Position numbers and translations under genes: made by a program | Shown here: in pieces, positions 1 through 7,841 of the stretch | Numbering within the stretch: the stretch's first letter is position 1 | Layout: each line of letters opens with the position of its first letter | Origin: Rhodospirillaceae bacterium UBA4468 | GTDB lineage: Bacteria > Pseudomonadota > Alphaproteobacteria > Rhodospirillales > Casp-alpha2 | Reading direction: 5' to 3' | DNA length: 40,137 nt | NCBI GenBank assembly: GCA_002389385.1 | Contig: DGOK01000033.1 | Span: 37,358 to 77,494 of the forward strand | The notes under the pieces: model-generated | Told to the model about the DNA's origin: nothing | The model's database searches: none | What the model saw: only the letters and a program-made list of their open reading frames with translations

Positions 1-1210
1 TGGTGGTGTTTTGAGCGCAGTTATTGCTGGCTATATCGCAAAGGACGCACGGTTTGATTTTGATCCGATGAATTTGAAAGATAAGTCTGCACCTTCAGTA
101 GAAACGCTATTCGATCTTTGGTCAGATGGTTCTCTTCATCCTTATTCGGCAGAAGTGCTTTCAGGAAGTATTGAAGATGCCAGATTGCTTGGACAAAAGC
201 TTTTGTCTCTGCAGGAAGTTAAAGAAATTGAAGGCATCGACGCGCTTATCCCAAGCAATCAGGAAGAGAAGTTTGAGATTATCGATAGGCTTGCTCTTTT
301 TATGGGGCCTGCATTCTTTGCACTTCAGGGTGACGTTGCGATGACGACGTCTGCGCGCGATCGCGCGTTGAGACAAGTTTCAGAACAACTATCTGAACTT
401 GAGAAGAGCCCTGTATGGTCAGAAGTTGCAGGGGATTTACAAAGTGCTCTGCGTGATCTTGATGAAGAAACGGCGGCTAAGATCAATTTGGCATTGTTTT
501 CTGGATTACCTGCGCGCCTGGAAACGTTAGTATCTGCGTTCGATGCTGATCTAATCGACATAGAGACGCTACCAGATCATTTAAAAAGCCGGTACGTGAC
601 TTCTAAAGGCATGACCCGGATAGAAGTCATTCCTTCAGAAGATGTTCGAGATCAGGTTGCACTCAAAGAGTTCGTTCAGGCGGTGCAGCGAGTGGCGCCT
701 CATGCTGCGGGTGCACCGATCGTTATTATCGAAGCAGGGCAGGCTGTTCTGGCTTCTTTCGCACAAGCCCTCGCATATTCGCTCATCGGAATATCAATCG
801 TTCTATTTGTCGTATTGCGACGTGTTAAAGATGTCCTATTGGTATTTGCACCTGTTCTCGTTGCGGCACTATGGGCGCTGGCCGTTTCTGCATTGCTCGA
901 CATACCGTTCAATTTTGCGAACGTGATTGTACTGCCATTATTATTTGGTCTTAGTGTTGATTTCGGGGTTCATCTTGTGATGCGTGGTCGAGATGGAACA
1001 AAGCAAAATGCTCGTTCTACAACCCCGCGGGCAATTACTTTGAGTGCGCTGACGACGATTGGCTCGTTCGGGTCAATTATGCTCTCTGGTCATCCTGGCA
1101 CAGCAAGTATGGGGCTATTGCTGACAATATCTATCGCTTTAAGCTTAACTGCGATTTTAATACTTTTGCCTGCACTCATGGCTCGGGCCTATCGGGTCCA
1201 GTCATATTAA
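1..1210 (+). CDS. hpnN: RND/MMPL-family transporter, HpnN-like, C-terminal part (5' end outside window)
   Basis: The reading frame is open from the window edge, so this is the C-terminal part (about 400 residues) of a larger protein; full HpnN proteins are roughly 850-900 residues. The visible part has a soluble periplasmic-type region (about residues 1-245), then a membrane block typical of the second half of RND/MMPL permeases: a TM pair around ALAYSLIGISIVLFVVLRR, a segment with PLLFGLSVDFGVHLVMRGRD (the conserved TM4-equivalent signature), and two terminal TMs ending in LLPALMARAY. Known HpnN moves hopanoids from the inner to the outer membrane. The assignment is supported by two HpnM-type genes ending only 10 bp away on the opposite strand. 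It could also be a generic MMPL lipid exporter. Confidence 0.8.
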   Translation, partial: GGVLSAVIAGYIAKDARFDFDPMNLKDKSAPSVETLFDLWSDGSLHPYSAEVLSGSIEDARLLGQKLLSLQEVKEIEGIDALIPSNQEEKFEIIDRLALFMGPAFFALQGDVAMTTSARDRALRQVSEQLSELEKSPVWSEVAGDLQSALRDLDEETAAKINLALFSGLPARLETLVSAFDADLIDIETLPDHLKSRYVTSKGMTRIEVIPSEDVRDQVALKEFVQAVQRVAPHAAGAPIVIIEAGQAVLASFAQALAYSLIGISIVLFVVLRRVKDVLLVFAPVLVAALWALAVSALLDIPFNFANVIVLPLLFGLSVDFGVHLVMRGRDGTKQNARSTTPRAITLSALTTIGSFGSIMLSGHPGTASMGLLLTISIALSLTAILILLPALMARAYRVQSY

Positions 1211-1220
1211 ATTATGGCCG

Positions 1221-1820
1221 CTAGTTGGCGAGAAGTGCCTCCGTCTGATCGTTGAGTGATGTGACCAGCCCCTTGGGGCCTGAGGTTTTTAAAATATTAG
1301 AATATTCTGACGCGCGCACAGCCAATTCACTGATGCCGCCATCTAACAAAACATCAATGATACGCCATGCATTATCTTTGTTACGCAAGACGTAGACGAG
1401 AGGAACGCTTTCTTTTGGTGTCTCTAATTTGCTATCGACCAGTTTGAGGCCACGTGGCCCGTCTCTCGTGCCAGAAACAATAAACTCACCTTGTTTGAGG
1501 CCCGCAAATTGGTCGGCATAAATGGCTATAATTACTTGGCGAAAGGCGGCCAAAAGTTCGGCTTTTGTAGTGTCATCAGCCTTGGCCCAGCTTCGCCCAA
1601 TAATCGTTTTTGTCATTGTTTCGAAGTCGAAGGCTTTATCCATTGCAGGTGCCAATGCATTGAATCTCAATGCATCAGAAGTGTTTTTTGGGTCTGCAAT
1701 CGCTGAAAGGAGCTGTGCATGATATGTTATTACTGTGCTTTTAGCGTTATTAGCGCTTAAAGCGACAGGCATAAGAAACAGACATGTAAAAACAAAAGAT
1801 ACGATGCGCAGTAATTTCAC
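1221..1820 (-). CDS. hpnM: HpnM/MlaC-type (Ttg2) periplasmic lipid-binding protein, copy 1
   Basis: 199 residues starting at GTG 1820, with AGGA about 12 nt upstream. An N-terminal signal peptide (hydrophobic core VFTCLFLMPVALSA) is followed by a Ttg2/MlaC fold. Recognisable pieces are a DFETMTKTIIGRSW segment (family pattern 'D...m...v.g..W'), FRQVIIAIYADQFAGL, and the C-terminal WRIIDVLLDGGISELAVR, which matches HpnM (family 'W.I.DV.lDG.IS') better than E. coli MlaC. The role expected from the family is carrying hopanoid or phospholipid across the periplasm for the HpnN transporter that converges on it. It lies 76 bp downstream of a paralog on the same strand, so the two are likely co-transcribed. 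Confidence 0.83.
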   Translation of the reverse strand: MKLLRIVSFVFTCLFLMPVALSANNAKSTVITYHAQLLSAIADPKNTSDALRFNALAPAMDKAFDFETMTKTIIGRSWAKADDTTKAELLAAFRQVIIAIYADQFAGLKQGEFIVSGTRDGPRGLKLVDSKLETPKESVPLVYVLRNKDNAWRIIDVLLDGGISELAVRASEYSNILKTSGPKGLVTSLNDQTEALLAN

Positions 1821-1896
1821 AGCGACGGGTTCCTCATGATGGATATAAGTCTATTGAAGCGAATCTAGATCAAGAAAAAGGCATTGATATGGCAAT

Positions 1897-2505
1897 TTAT
1901 GACAAGAGGTCATCAGCCTTATTATTGAGCAATGTGATCAAGGCTTCAATGCCGCCCGTGTTCAACGTCAATCTATATTCTGAAATTCGTACTTTGAGTT
2001 CGCTGATGCCGCCATCAACAATCACGTCAATGAGGCGCCATTTGGTGCCAAATTGGCGCGCAACATAAGTGATGATGATATCGCTATCTTCGCCTGGGCT
2101 TTTGAGAGCTGTATCAACAAAAGTAATGCCTTGGGGACCACTGCGCTCTCCAGTAACTGAAAAGGATTGTCCTGAATATCCATCAAACAATGTGGCCAAT
2201 GTTGCGACACTCATTCGTGAGAACCCATCAACTAGTCTTTCACGTTGGTTTTCGGTCGCTGTTTGCCAGTGCTGACCTGCGGACAACCCCGCCATTAAGC
2301 TAAGGTGAAAGGTGTTGATGATTGTGGGCTCAAGCATTGTGTAGCGAGCTTGGACATCGATGGTTTCAGCGACTTTCATCGTCGATAAAAGGCCTGCTTG
2401 GAATTCAGTAACATGATCGCTTGCTGACTCGGCTTGAGCGCTCGTCGCTATACTTCCCAAGAAAACAAGCATGGTGGCCAGAAATGCGCCTCGAACTGAC
2501 ATCAT
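1897..2505 (-). CDS. hpnM: HpnM/MlaC-type (Ttg2) periplasmic lipid-binding protein, copy 2
   Basis: 202 residues from ATG 2505 with a GAGG ribosome-binding site about 9 nt upstream. It has a signal peptide (ATMLVFLGSIATSAQA). The domain parallels copy 1 throughout: QHWQTATENQRERLVDGFSR, LATLFDGYSGQSFSV, and WRLIDVIVDGGISELKVRISE. The motif FDGYSGQSF is close to what I recall for canonical HpnM ('FdGYsGerF'), so this copy is the better match to the family and copy 1 looks more diverged. It is first in the minus-strand pair and is divergent from mlaA across about 200 bp. The expected function is periplasmic shuttling of hopanoids or phospholipids. Confidence 0.85.
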   Translation of the reverse strand: MMSVRGAFLATMLVFLGSIATSAQAESASDHVTEFQAGLLSTMKVAETIDVQARYTMLEPTIINTFHLSLMAGLSAGQHWQTATENQRERLVDGFSRMSVATLATLFDGYSGQSFSVTGERSGPQGITFVDTALKSPGEDSDIIITYVARQFGTKWRLIDVIVDGGISELKVRISEYRLTLNTGGIEALITLLNNKADDLLS

Positions 2506-2722
2506 GATCCATATCCTCTGTAATCGGTTTTTATCAATCTAGTGCCCACATGACACGGTTACTATATTAAATTCAATGTAAGATGACAAAAATGCCACAG
2601 TAAGTTGGAAAAGGTGACATTCCTATTGCTCGGAAGGTGCTTAACCGGGTAGAAAGTATGATAGATTATGATTCTAAGGTACGTTTTCGTATCGTTAGCC
2701 GTCTGGGAGAGTGCAAGAAGTG

Positions 2723-3640
2723 ATGCTTGGTGATAAGTTTTCAAATACAAGGTTCGCCTTGATTTTAGGCGGAACGCTTATGATGACTGGTGTGGCGCAT
2801 GCTGATCAGTCAGATATCCTTGAGCCATTTGGTGGGTCTGCTCATCCTGGTGTTATCGTTGATACCCAAATCGCGGAACTGCCAGCAACAAATATTCCAA
2901 TCCCTCATACGCTGATTGCGCAACTCTCAACGAACGAAGATGACGTGAACGACCCTTTAGAGTCAGTGAACCGAGTCATCTTTGGTTTCAACGAGATTGT
3001 ATACGAGTTTTTATTAACGCCCGTTGCGACAACATATAATACTGTTCTTCATGAGACAGTGCGTAGTGGTGTCAGTAATGCGATTGATAACATTTCTTCA
3101 CCTGTGACTTTGGTGAATGATATTCTCCAATTTGAACTTGACCGCGCGCTCACAACTATCGCTCGATTTGTTGTTAATACGATTGCAGGGATCGGCGGGA
3201 TTGCTGACGTTGCAAGCAGCATTGGCCTTGAAGAGCATAGTGAAGACTTTGGTCAGACATTGGGGAGCTACGGCGTAGGCGAGGGGCTTTATCTGGTATT
3301 GCCGCTGCTTGGTCCATCTAACCCACGAGACGCTATCGGTGATCTTGTTGTTGATCCTTACTTCGATCCTTTAGGTCTTTATCTATCTAACACAGACCGT
3401 GACGCTGCAGGTTATGCGCGCACAGGTGTTTCAGCTGTAAGCGAATTCGCAGGCCTTATGGGTGAACTCTCACAGATCAAAAGGACTTCAGTAGATTACT
3501 ATGCTGCTATTCGTAGCTTGTATCGCCAAAAACGTGTGGCTGAAATCTCTAACGGGCGAGAAGAAGATTTACCTGCAATTCCTAATTACGACCTCAACTT
3601 TGGTCCTGATAACGGTGGATCTATCGCTAACGTAAAGTGA
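2723..3640 (+). CDS. mlaA: MlaA/VacJ family outer-membrane lipid asymmetry protein
   Basis: About 305 residues. GGGAGA (2705-2710) favours the GTG at 2720 or ATG at 2723 over the GTG at 2711 that directly abuts it. The family signatures are in order: NDPLESVNRVIFGFNEIVYE (about residue 80), RFVVNTIAGIGGIADVA, EDFGQTLGSYGVGEGLYLVL, and LPLLGPSNPRDAIGD. E. coli MlaA is an outer-membrane lipoprotein that removes phospholipids from the outer leaflet and passes them to MlaC. Here the signal peptide (RFALILGGTLMMTGVAHA) has no lipobox cysteine, and about 50 low-complexity residues precede the domain. Its position next to HpnM/MlaC-type carriers and HpnN suggests a shared envelope lipid-traffic locus. 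A hairpin terminator follows. Confidence 0.9.
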   Translation: MLGDKFSNTRFALILGGTLMMTGVAHADQSDILEPFGGSAHPGVIVDTQIAELPATNIPIPHTLIAQLSTNEDDVNDPLESVNRVIFGFNEIVYEFLLTPVATTYNTVLHETVRSGVSNAIDNISSPVTLVNDILQFELDRALTTIARFVVNTIAGIGGIADVASSIGLEEHSEDFGQTLGSYGVGEGLYLVLPLLGPSNPRDAIGDLVVDPYFDPLGLYLSNTDRDAAGYARTGVSAVSEFAGLMGELSQIKRTSVDYYAAIRSLYRQKRVAEISNGREEDLPAIPNYDLNFGPDNGGSIANVK

Positions 3641-3661
3641 TCTCCAAATAAGCTTTTAGGG

Positions 3662-3684
3662 AGCGGGCTCGTTGTCCGCTTTTT
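3662..3684 (+). terminator. Rho-independent terminator after mlaA
   Basis: Six-pair stem AGCGGG (3662-3667) with TCCGCT (3675-3680), one pair being G-U, a 7-nt loop, and a run of five T (3680-3684). It lies 22 bp after the mlaA stop. Confidence 0.72.
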
Positions 3685-3727
3685 CTACATTAAAATTAAA
3701 CACAAAAAAAATGTAATGAAATTATAT

Positions 3728-3788
3728 TTAACAGTATTTATATTGTTGTTAACAGTAATGCTGACCGGCCATCATCAATACTCGGTCA
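3728..3788 (+). promoter_or_regulatory. Direct repeat pair plus inverted repeat upstream of the ATP-grasp gene
   Basis: The 9-mer TTAACAGTA occurs at 3728-3736 and 3749-3757, exactly 21 bp apart (two helical turns), as expected of a same-face operator. It is followed by an inverted repeat TGACCG (3762-3767) / CGGTCA (3783-3788) with a 15-nt spacer that ends just before the GGAG ribosome-binding site. The region is AT-rich and lies in the only gap between mlaA and the ATP-grasp gene. Function is inferred; no regulator is identifiable. Confidence 0.35.
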
Positions 3789-3803
3789 TGACGGAGAAAG
3801 TTA

Positions 3804-4757
3804 ATGAGCAAAGTACATATTATCCATGAAAACGGCGTGTGGGTTGAGCCTCTGCGGGAACAATTAGATGCATTAGGTGTCACTTATGAAGAGTGGAATC
3901 TCGTCGAGGGCAGTGTGCCAATCGATGAAGTGCCTCCAGAAGGCATTTTTTATAATAGAATGAGTGCTTCATCGTACACACGTGACCATAGGTTCGCCCC
4001 TGAGTACGCGACAGTCGTATTGTTATGGTTGGAGGCACACGGACGGCGCATCATCAATGATAGCCGCGCATTGGCGATTGAAATCAATAAAGCGGCTCAG
4101 CATCAATTGCTTAATCGTGCGGGTATTAAGACGCCTACGACAGTTGTTGCTGTTGGCACTCAGGCCATCCTTAACGCAGCTGTTGCTTATCATGGGCGTA
4201 AATTTATTGTGAAGCCTAATCGAGGCGGCAAAGGCGATGGTGTCCAGCTATTTGATAATATTGAGGCATTACGCGCTTACCTCGACAGTCCATCATACAC
4301 ACCGCCTGTTGATGGTATTAGCCTCGTTCAAGAATATATCGTATCGCCTGAGAATTACATTGTGCGTGCAGAGTTCATCGGTGGTGAGGTCTTCTATACT
4401 GTTCGCGTCGATACGTCAGATGGGTTTGAGTTATGTCCTGCAGACGTCTGCCAGGCACCTGGTGAGGCTGAGCCTAAATTCCGTATCCTTGCGCCAGATG
4501 AGCTTGTTGCACGTGATGTGTTAACGAAACTGCAGGTTACCTTAAGCGCGAATGGCGTGGAAGTTGCGGGTGTAGAGTTTATCCGAAATGGGGACGGGCA
4601 GCTTTATGCTTACGACATCAATACGAATACGAATTACAACCCTGATGCAGAGTCTGTTGCGGGCATTTCAGGGATGAAACAGTTGGCAAAATTCCTTGTA
4701 AATGAACTCTATGCGCATAATTCCGATAAAATTCAATTATCACAAGCTGTTGCGTAG
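3804..4757 (+). CDS. ATP-grasp family ligase (RimK/glutathione-synthetase-like)
   Basis: 317 residues; GGAG sits about 8 nt before the ATG. The N-terminal domain (1-95) is followed by an ATP-grasp fold. Visible elements are KFIVKPNRGGKGDGVQLF (about 132-150; the nucleotide-binding lysine and glycine-rich loop), LVQEYIVSPENYIVRAEFI (hinge and acid residues) and GVEFIRNGDGQLYAYDINTN (C-terminal metal and ATP ligands, with E, D and the two N). This class joins a carboxylate to an amine via an acyl-phosphate. RimK-like relatives add glutamate or similar residues to proteins or small molecules; the substrate here is unknown. It is a stand-alone gene between a terminator and the rpoH leader. An alternative is a peptide- or alkaloid-type ligase. 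Confidence 0.75.
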   Translation: MSKVHIIHENGVWVEPLREQLDALGVTYEEWNLVEGSVPIDEVPPEGIFYNRMSASSYTRDHRFAPEYATVVLLWLEAHGRRIINDSRALAIEINKAAQHQLLNRAGIKTPTTVVAVGTQAILNAAVAYHGRKFIVKPNRGGKGDGVQLFDNIEALRAYLDSPSYTPPVDGISLVQEYIVSPENYIVRAEFIGGEVFYTVRVDTSDGFELCPADVCQAPGEAEPKFRILAPDELVARDVLTKLQVTLSANGVEVAGVEFIRNGDGQLYAYDINTNTNYNPDAESVAGISGMKQLAKFLVNELYAHNSDKIQLSQAVA

Positions 4758-4814
4758 CGGATTGTTATCATTACTTAAAATTAATTAAATGATGATTGTG
4801 CACTTACGTTTTTC

Positions 4815-4843
4815 TTGACATTTCAAGAGAGCTTGAGTAAGGT
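4815..4843 (+). promoter_or_regulatory. Candidate promoter for rpoH
   Basis: TTGACA (4815-4820, preceded by C) with a 17-bp spacer to TAAGGT (4838-4843). The -35 is perfect for sigma-70 and also fits the CTTGAC element of alphaproteobacterial heat-shock promoters; the -10 is poor. The spacer contains a palindrome TCAAG-AGAG-CTTGA (4823-4836). It implies a transcript leader of about 225 nt. Confidence 0.4.
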
Positions 4844-4852
4844 ACTGAGGTA

Positions 4853-5074
4853 TTAAGAGGTGCCCATTTGGGGCCTCTAAAGAACCAAGCGGGTTCTAAG
4901 CCACGTTGCTCATAGGAGAATGAGGCCATGACGTTCTTTCTGAAGATTTTGCTCAATTGAACATGGTTTATGCTCATTGTGACTTGGATTGGTTTTGCCA
5001 ATTCGATGCCACATAACGAACAAAGTCGTCGGTGCTTCGTTAGGCCGAATGGATAATGAAAGAGGATCAAAATT
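4853..5074 (+). promoter_or_regulatory. Structured 5' leader of rpoH with a possible upstream ORF
   Basis: The gap before rpoH holds no gene but several stem-loops. AGAACC (4881-4886) pairs with GGTTCT (4892-4897). GGATTGG (4986-4992) pairs with CCAATTC (4998-5004). A bulged GAGG/GCCC stem lies at about 4856-4877. AACGAA (5015-5020) pairs with TTCGTT (5036-5041). GGCCTC (4872-4877) could instead pair with GAGGCC (4922-4927), giving alternative folds. GGAGA at 4915-4919 precedes ATG 4928, which opens a 10-codon frame (MTFFLKILLN, stop ending 4960). Such a leader is compatible with thermosensing or attenuation of sigma-32 synthesis, but that is inference. Confidence 0.4.
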
Positions 5075-5962
5075 ATGACAAGAAAGACATCAACTCTTCC
5101 ATCGATATCAAGTGAAGGTGGTCTCTCGCAATATTTGCGCGAGATTTGGCAGTTTCCGATTCTTGAAAAAGAAGATGAATACATGTACGCGTACCGCCTG
5201 CGTGTTAAGGATGATGTCGAATCAGCTCATGCGCTTGTAACGTCCCACTTGCGCCTTGTTGCTAAAATTGCAATGGGGTACCGCGGGTATGGATTGCCGG
5301 TCTCTGACTTGATGTCCGAAGGCAATATCGGCTTGATGAAAGCTGTTAAAAAGTTTGATCCTGATCGCGGTTTTCGCCTGTCTACTTATGCGATTTGGTG
5401 GATCAAGGCATCAATCACTGAATATGTTCTGAAGTCTTGGTCAATGGTCAAGATGGGCACGGTCTCTTCACAAAAGAAATTGTTCTTTTCTCTTCGTAGA
5501 ATGAAGAGCCAGCTTAAGATTTATGACAATGGTGAGTTGGATAACGCACAACTTAGTCAGATTTCTGAGGCTGTTGGTGTGTCTGAGAAAGAAGTGCAGC
5601 ACATGAACCGCCGTTTGCACTCACGTGATCTCTCTTTGAACGCGCCAATTTCGCAGGTTGAAGAAGGTGCGGAATTCCAGGACACGCTTGTCGATGAACG
5701 CCCAAGCCCTGAGGCCCTTGTCGGTGAACGTGAGGAGTTTGGTGTTCGTTCTGGAATGCTAAAGCGCGCACTTGATGAACTGCCTGAGCGTGAAAAGCAT
5801 ATCTTTATTGAGAGACGCTTGAAGGATGACCCGGTTACGCTCGAAGAACTGGGTACCGTCTATGGCATTAGCCGAGAGCGGATCCGTCAGCTAGAAGTTC
5901 GTGCTTTCGATAAAATACAAAAGCTTATGCGTGCTGAAGCGTTTGAAGCAGCGCCAGCGTAA
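5075..5962 (+). CDS. rpoH: RNA polymerase heat-shock sigma factor RpoH (sigma-32)
   Basis: 295 residues (E. coli RpoH is 284), AGAGG ribosome-binding site 8-9 nt before the ATG. Region 2 is visible as VTSHLRLVAKIAMGYRGYGL, DLMSEGNIGLMKAVKKFDPD and FRLSTYAIWWIKASITEYVL (2.2-2.4). It is followed immediately by the diagnostic RpoH box, QKKLFFSLRRMKSQL (about residues 132-146), which separates RpoH from RpoD. Region 4 ends in LEELGTVYGISRERIRQLEVRAFDKIQKLM, with the -35-recognition helix. It directs transcription of chaperone and protease genes after heat or envelope stress. It is monocistronic: a long leader precedes it and a strong terminator follows. Alphaproteobacteria often carry more than one rpoH; a second copy outside this window cannot be excluded. 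Confidence 0.95.
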   Translation: MTRKTSTLPSISSEGGLSQYLREIWQFPILEKEDEYMYAYRLRVKDDVESAHALVTSHLRLVAKIAMGYRGYGLPVSDLMSEGNIGLMKAVKKFDPDRGFRLSTYAIWWIKASITEYVLKSWSMVKMGTVSSQKKLFFSLRRMKSQLKIYDNGELDNAQLSQISEAVGVSEKEVQHMNRRLHSRDLSLNAPISQVEEGAEFQDTLVDERPSPEALVGEREEFGVRSGMLKRALDELPEREKHIFIERRLKDDPVTLEELGTVYGISRERIRQLEVRAFDKIQKLMRAEAFEAAPA

Positions 5963-5988
5963 GTATTAAAACCAATTTAATCGGTTTT

Positions 5989-6023
5989 GCCGGTGTGCAC
6001 TGTAAAAGTGCCACCGGCTTTTT
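5989..6023 (+). terminator. Strong Rho-independent terminator of rpoH
   Basis: GCCGGTG (5989-5995) pairs with CACCGGC (6012-6018) and is extended inside by GCACT (5997-6001) / AGTGC (6007-6011) around a GTAAA loop, with one unpaired T at 5996. A run of five T follows (6019-6023). Confidence 0.9.
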
Positions 6024-6104
6024 AGTTTAAATAGTATGCGCGGTGACAACCGCTTTTCTACAGGGACACTCGATCCGTTAGCCATTGGATGATATTCTAT
6101 TGAG

Positions 6105-6860
6105 ATGATCGTTACATTTACTGATTTTGGTTTCGAGGGACCCTATTTAGGCCAGATGCGAAGCGTCTTATATCAAAATGCGCCTGGCGTGCAAGTGATT
6201 GACTTGATGGTTGATGCGCCTGCATTCGATGTGCGTGCTGCGGCATATCTCCTACCTCGTGTTATGGAGCCACTTGCTAAGGGCACCGTTTGCCTGGCAA
6301 TTGTCGACCCGGGAGTCGGTGGCACCCGTAAGCCTATTGTGCTCGAGGCTAATGAGCGTTGGTTTATCGGGCCTGATAACGGGCTTTTTGAACTCCTTGT
6401 CCGCCAGTCCGAGACTGCGGTTAGGTGTTGGGAGATTACTTATAGGCCTGAAACAGTATCAGCCAGCTTTCATGGTCGAGATATTTTTGCTCACGTTGCC
6501 GCAATGATTGCCAATGGTGACACTACCGCCAGCCTTACATGGGGAAGACCTCTCACGTATGATAAGGCAGTAAGGGCGGACTGGACGAATGATTGGGCGC
6601 GCGTTATTTACATTGATTGGTATGGCAACTGCATGACAGGGCTTAGGTGGAATCAAATTGATACATCTTCGCGTGTTAAAGTTGGTGGTATTGAACTTAC
6701 TTTTGCTAAGACGTTTTCTGATTGTCCTGTCGGAAATGCTTTATGCTATCAAAACTCACTAGGATTGGTGGAGTTTGCGATAAACCAAGGAAATGCCGCT
6801 GAATATTTAGGACTTGGACAAGGAAGTCCTGTATCCGTAAGGATGCTGTCAGACAAATAA
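6105..6860 (+). CDS. SAM hydrolase / SAM hydroxide adenosyltransferase family protein (DUF62)
   Basis: 251 residues, near the usual 250-290. The family signatures are present in order: TFTDFGFEGPYLGQMRSVL at the N-terminus (the DFG aspartate), CLAIVDPGVGGTRKPI (about 62-77), RWFIGPDNGLFELL (about 84-97), and SFHGRDIFAHVAA (about 121-133). Members hydrolyse S-adenosylmethionine to adenosine and methionine using water or hydroxide; halogenases such as SalL and FlA share the fold. The halogenase-specific inserts are not apparent, so plain SAM turnover is more likely. No good ribosome-binding site is visible at ATG 6105, only TTGAG adjacent. It stands alone between the rpoH terminator and an MBL-fold gene 108 bp downstream. 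Confidence 0.85.
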   Translation: MIVTFTDFGFEGPYLGQMRSVLYQNAPGVQVIDLMVDAPAFDVRAAAYLLPRVMEPLAKGTVCLAIVDPGVGGTRKPIVLEANERWFIGPDNGLFELLVRQSETAVRCWEITYRPETVSASFHGRDIFAHVAAMIANGDTTASLTWGRPLTYDKAVRADWTNDWARVIYIDWYGNCMTGLRWNQIDTSSRVKVGGIELTFAKTFSDCPVGNALCYQNSLGLVEFAINQGNAAEYLGLGQGSPVSVRMLSDK

Positions 6861-6968
6861 GGAGCACTCTGAAATAATTTGGCAAATCAACATGATAGGT
6901 CTACCATCATTGGTATAAGTTGAAAAATACATACAAGAGGTCTGTCCGTTCATCACAGCGGGATTTAA

Positions 6969-7799
6969 GTGAAACAAATGGCAATACGCGTAAAATTTTG
7001 GGGAGTGCGGGGCAGTATTGCCTGTGCAACGCCCGACCACATGAAATACGGTGGTAACACGAGCTGCATTGAAATTGAAGCTGGTGACTATCGTTTTATT
7101 ATGGATGCGGGAACAGGTATACGCAATTATGGGAATGAATTTATCAAAGATGATGTCAAGGAATCCCATCTTCTTTTGACGCATACGCATTGGGACCATA
7201 TCAACGGCTTCCCTTTCTTTTTACCAGCATATGATCCTAAACGCTCAATCCACATTATGGCTGGGCACCTTAAAAACCATGGTGGGGTGCAGGATGTCTT
7301 CTCGAGACAGATGCACAACCCTATGTTCCCTGTTCCGCTTGAGGCAATGCAAGCAAGCTTGAAATTTGAAGATTTTGAAGCGGGTGACAGCTTCTCATTT
7401 GCAAAGGGTGTGGATATTCAAACCGCGCCACTTAATCACCCCAATGGGGCGACTGCTTATCGGATCAATCATGGCGGTAAATCTGTTGTTTATGTGACTG
7501 ATACTGAGCACATACCAGGTAAGCCGGATCAGAATATCCTTGGCCTTATTGAAGGCGCAGATTTAGTCATTTATGATTGCACATATACTGAGGAAGAATT
7601 TCCAGCAAAAGTGGGGTGGGGACATTCTACTTGGGCAGAAGGTATGCGCCTTTGTCGAGCTGCCAATGTTAAGCGTCATGCGATCTTCCATCATGATCCT
7701 GATCATAATGATGATTTCATGGATAAGCTTGCACTCGAGGCCGAAGCAAAATGGGATGGAAATTTTGTGAGCCGTGAAGGCATGGAAATTATCGTCTAA
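6969..7799 (+). CDS. MBL-fold metallo-hydrolase
   Basis: 276 residues from GTG 6969, preceded by GGGA; ATG 6978 (MAIRVKFWGVRGS) is the alternative. The class is indicated by VKFWGVRGSIACA followed by YGGNTSCIEI near the N-terminus, the metal motif HTHWDH (about 71-76), LNHPNGATAYRI (third histidine), VVYVTDTEH (bridging aspartate), and AIFHHDPDHNDD (final histidine). This pattern is that of the cyclic-phosphodiesterase/PhnP/RNase Z-like branch of the metallo-beta-lactamase superfamily, which cleaves phosphodiester bonds; the substrate cannot be told from sequence. It is cytoplasmic, as no signal peptide is seen. It converges with a small minus-strand gene 42 bp away. Confidence 0.82.
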   Translation: MKQMAIRVKFWGVRGSIACATPDHMKYGGNTSCIEIEAGDYRFIMDAGTGIRNYGNEFIKDDVKESHLLLTHTHWDHINGFPFFLPAYDPKRSIHIMAGHLKNHGGVQDVFSRQMHNPMFPVPLEAMQASLKFEDFEAGDSFSFAKGVDIQTAPLNHPNGATAYRINHGGKSVVYVTDTEHIPGKPDQNILGLIEGADLVIYDCTYTEEEFPAKVGWGHSTWAEGMRLCRAANVKRHAIFHHDPDHNDDFMDKLALEAEAKWDGNFVSREGMEIIV

Positions 7800-7841
7800 T
7801 AGACTAATTTCATTTAAATCGATTATAAATTCTTGATGGTT

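Noticed and set aside
4804..5184. 126-codon minus-strand frame opposite the rpoH leader
   Set aside because: It overlaps the start of rpoH, its product has no protein-like pattern, and the plus strand carries the stem-loops and promoter there.
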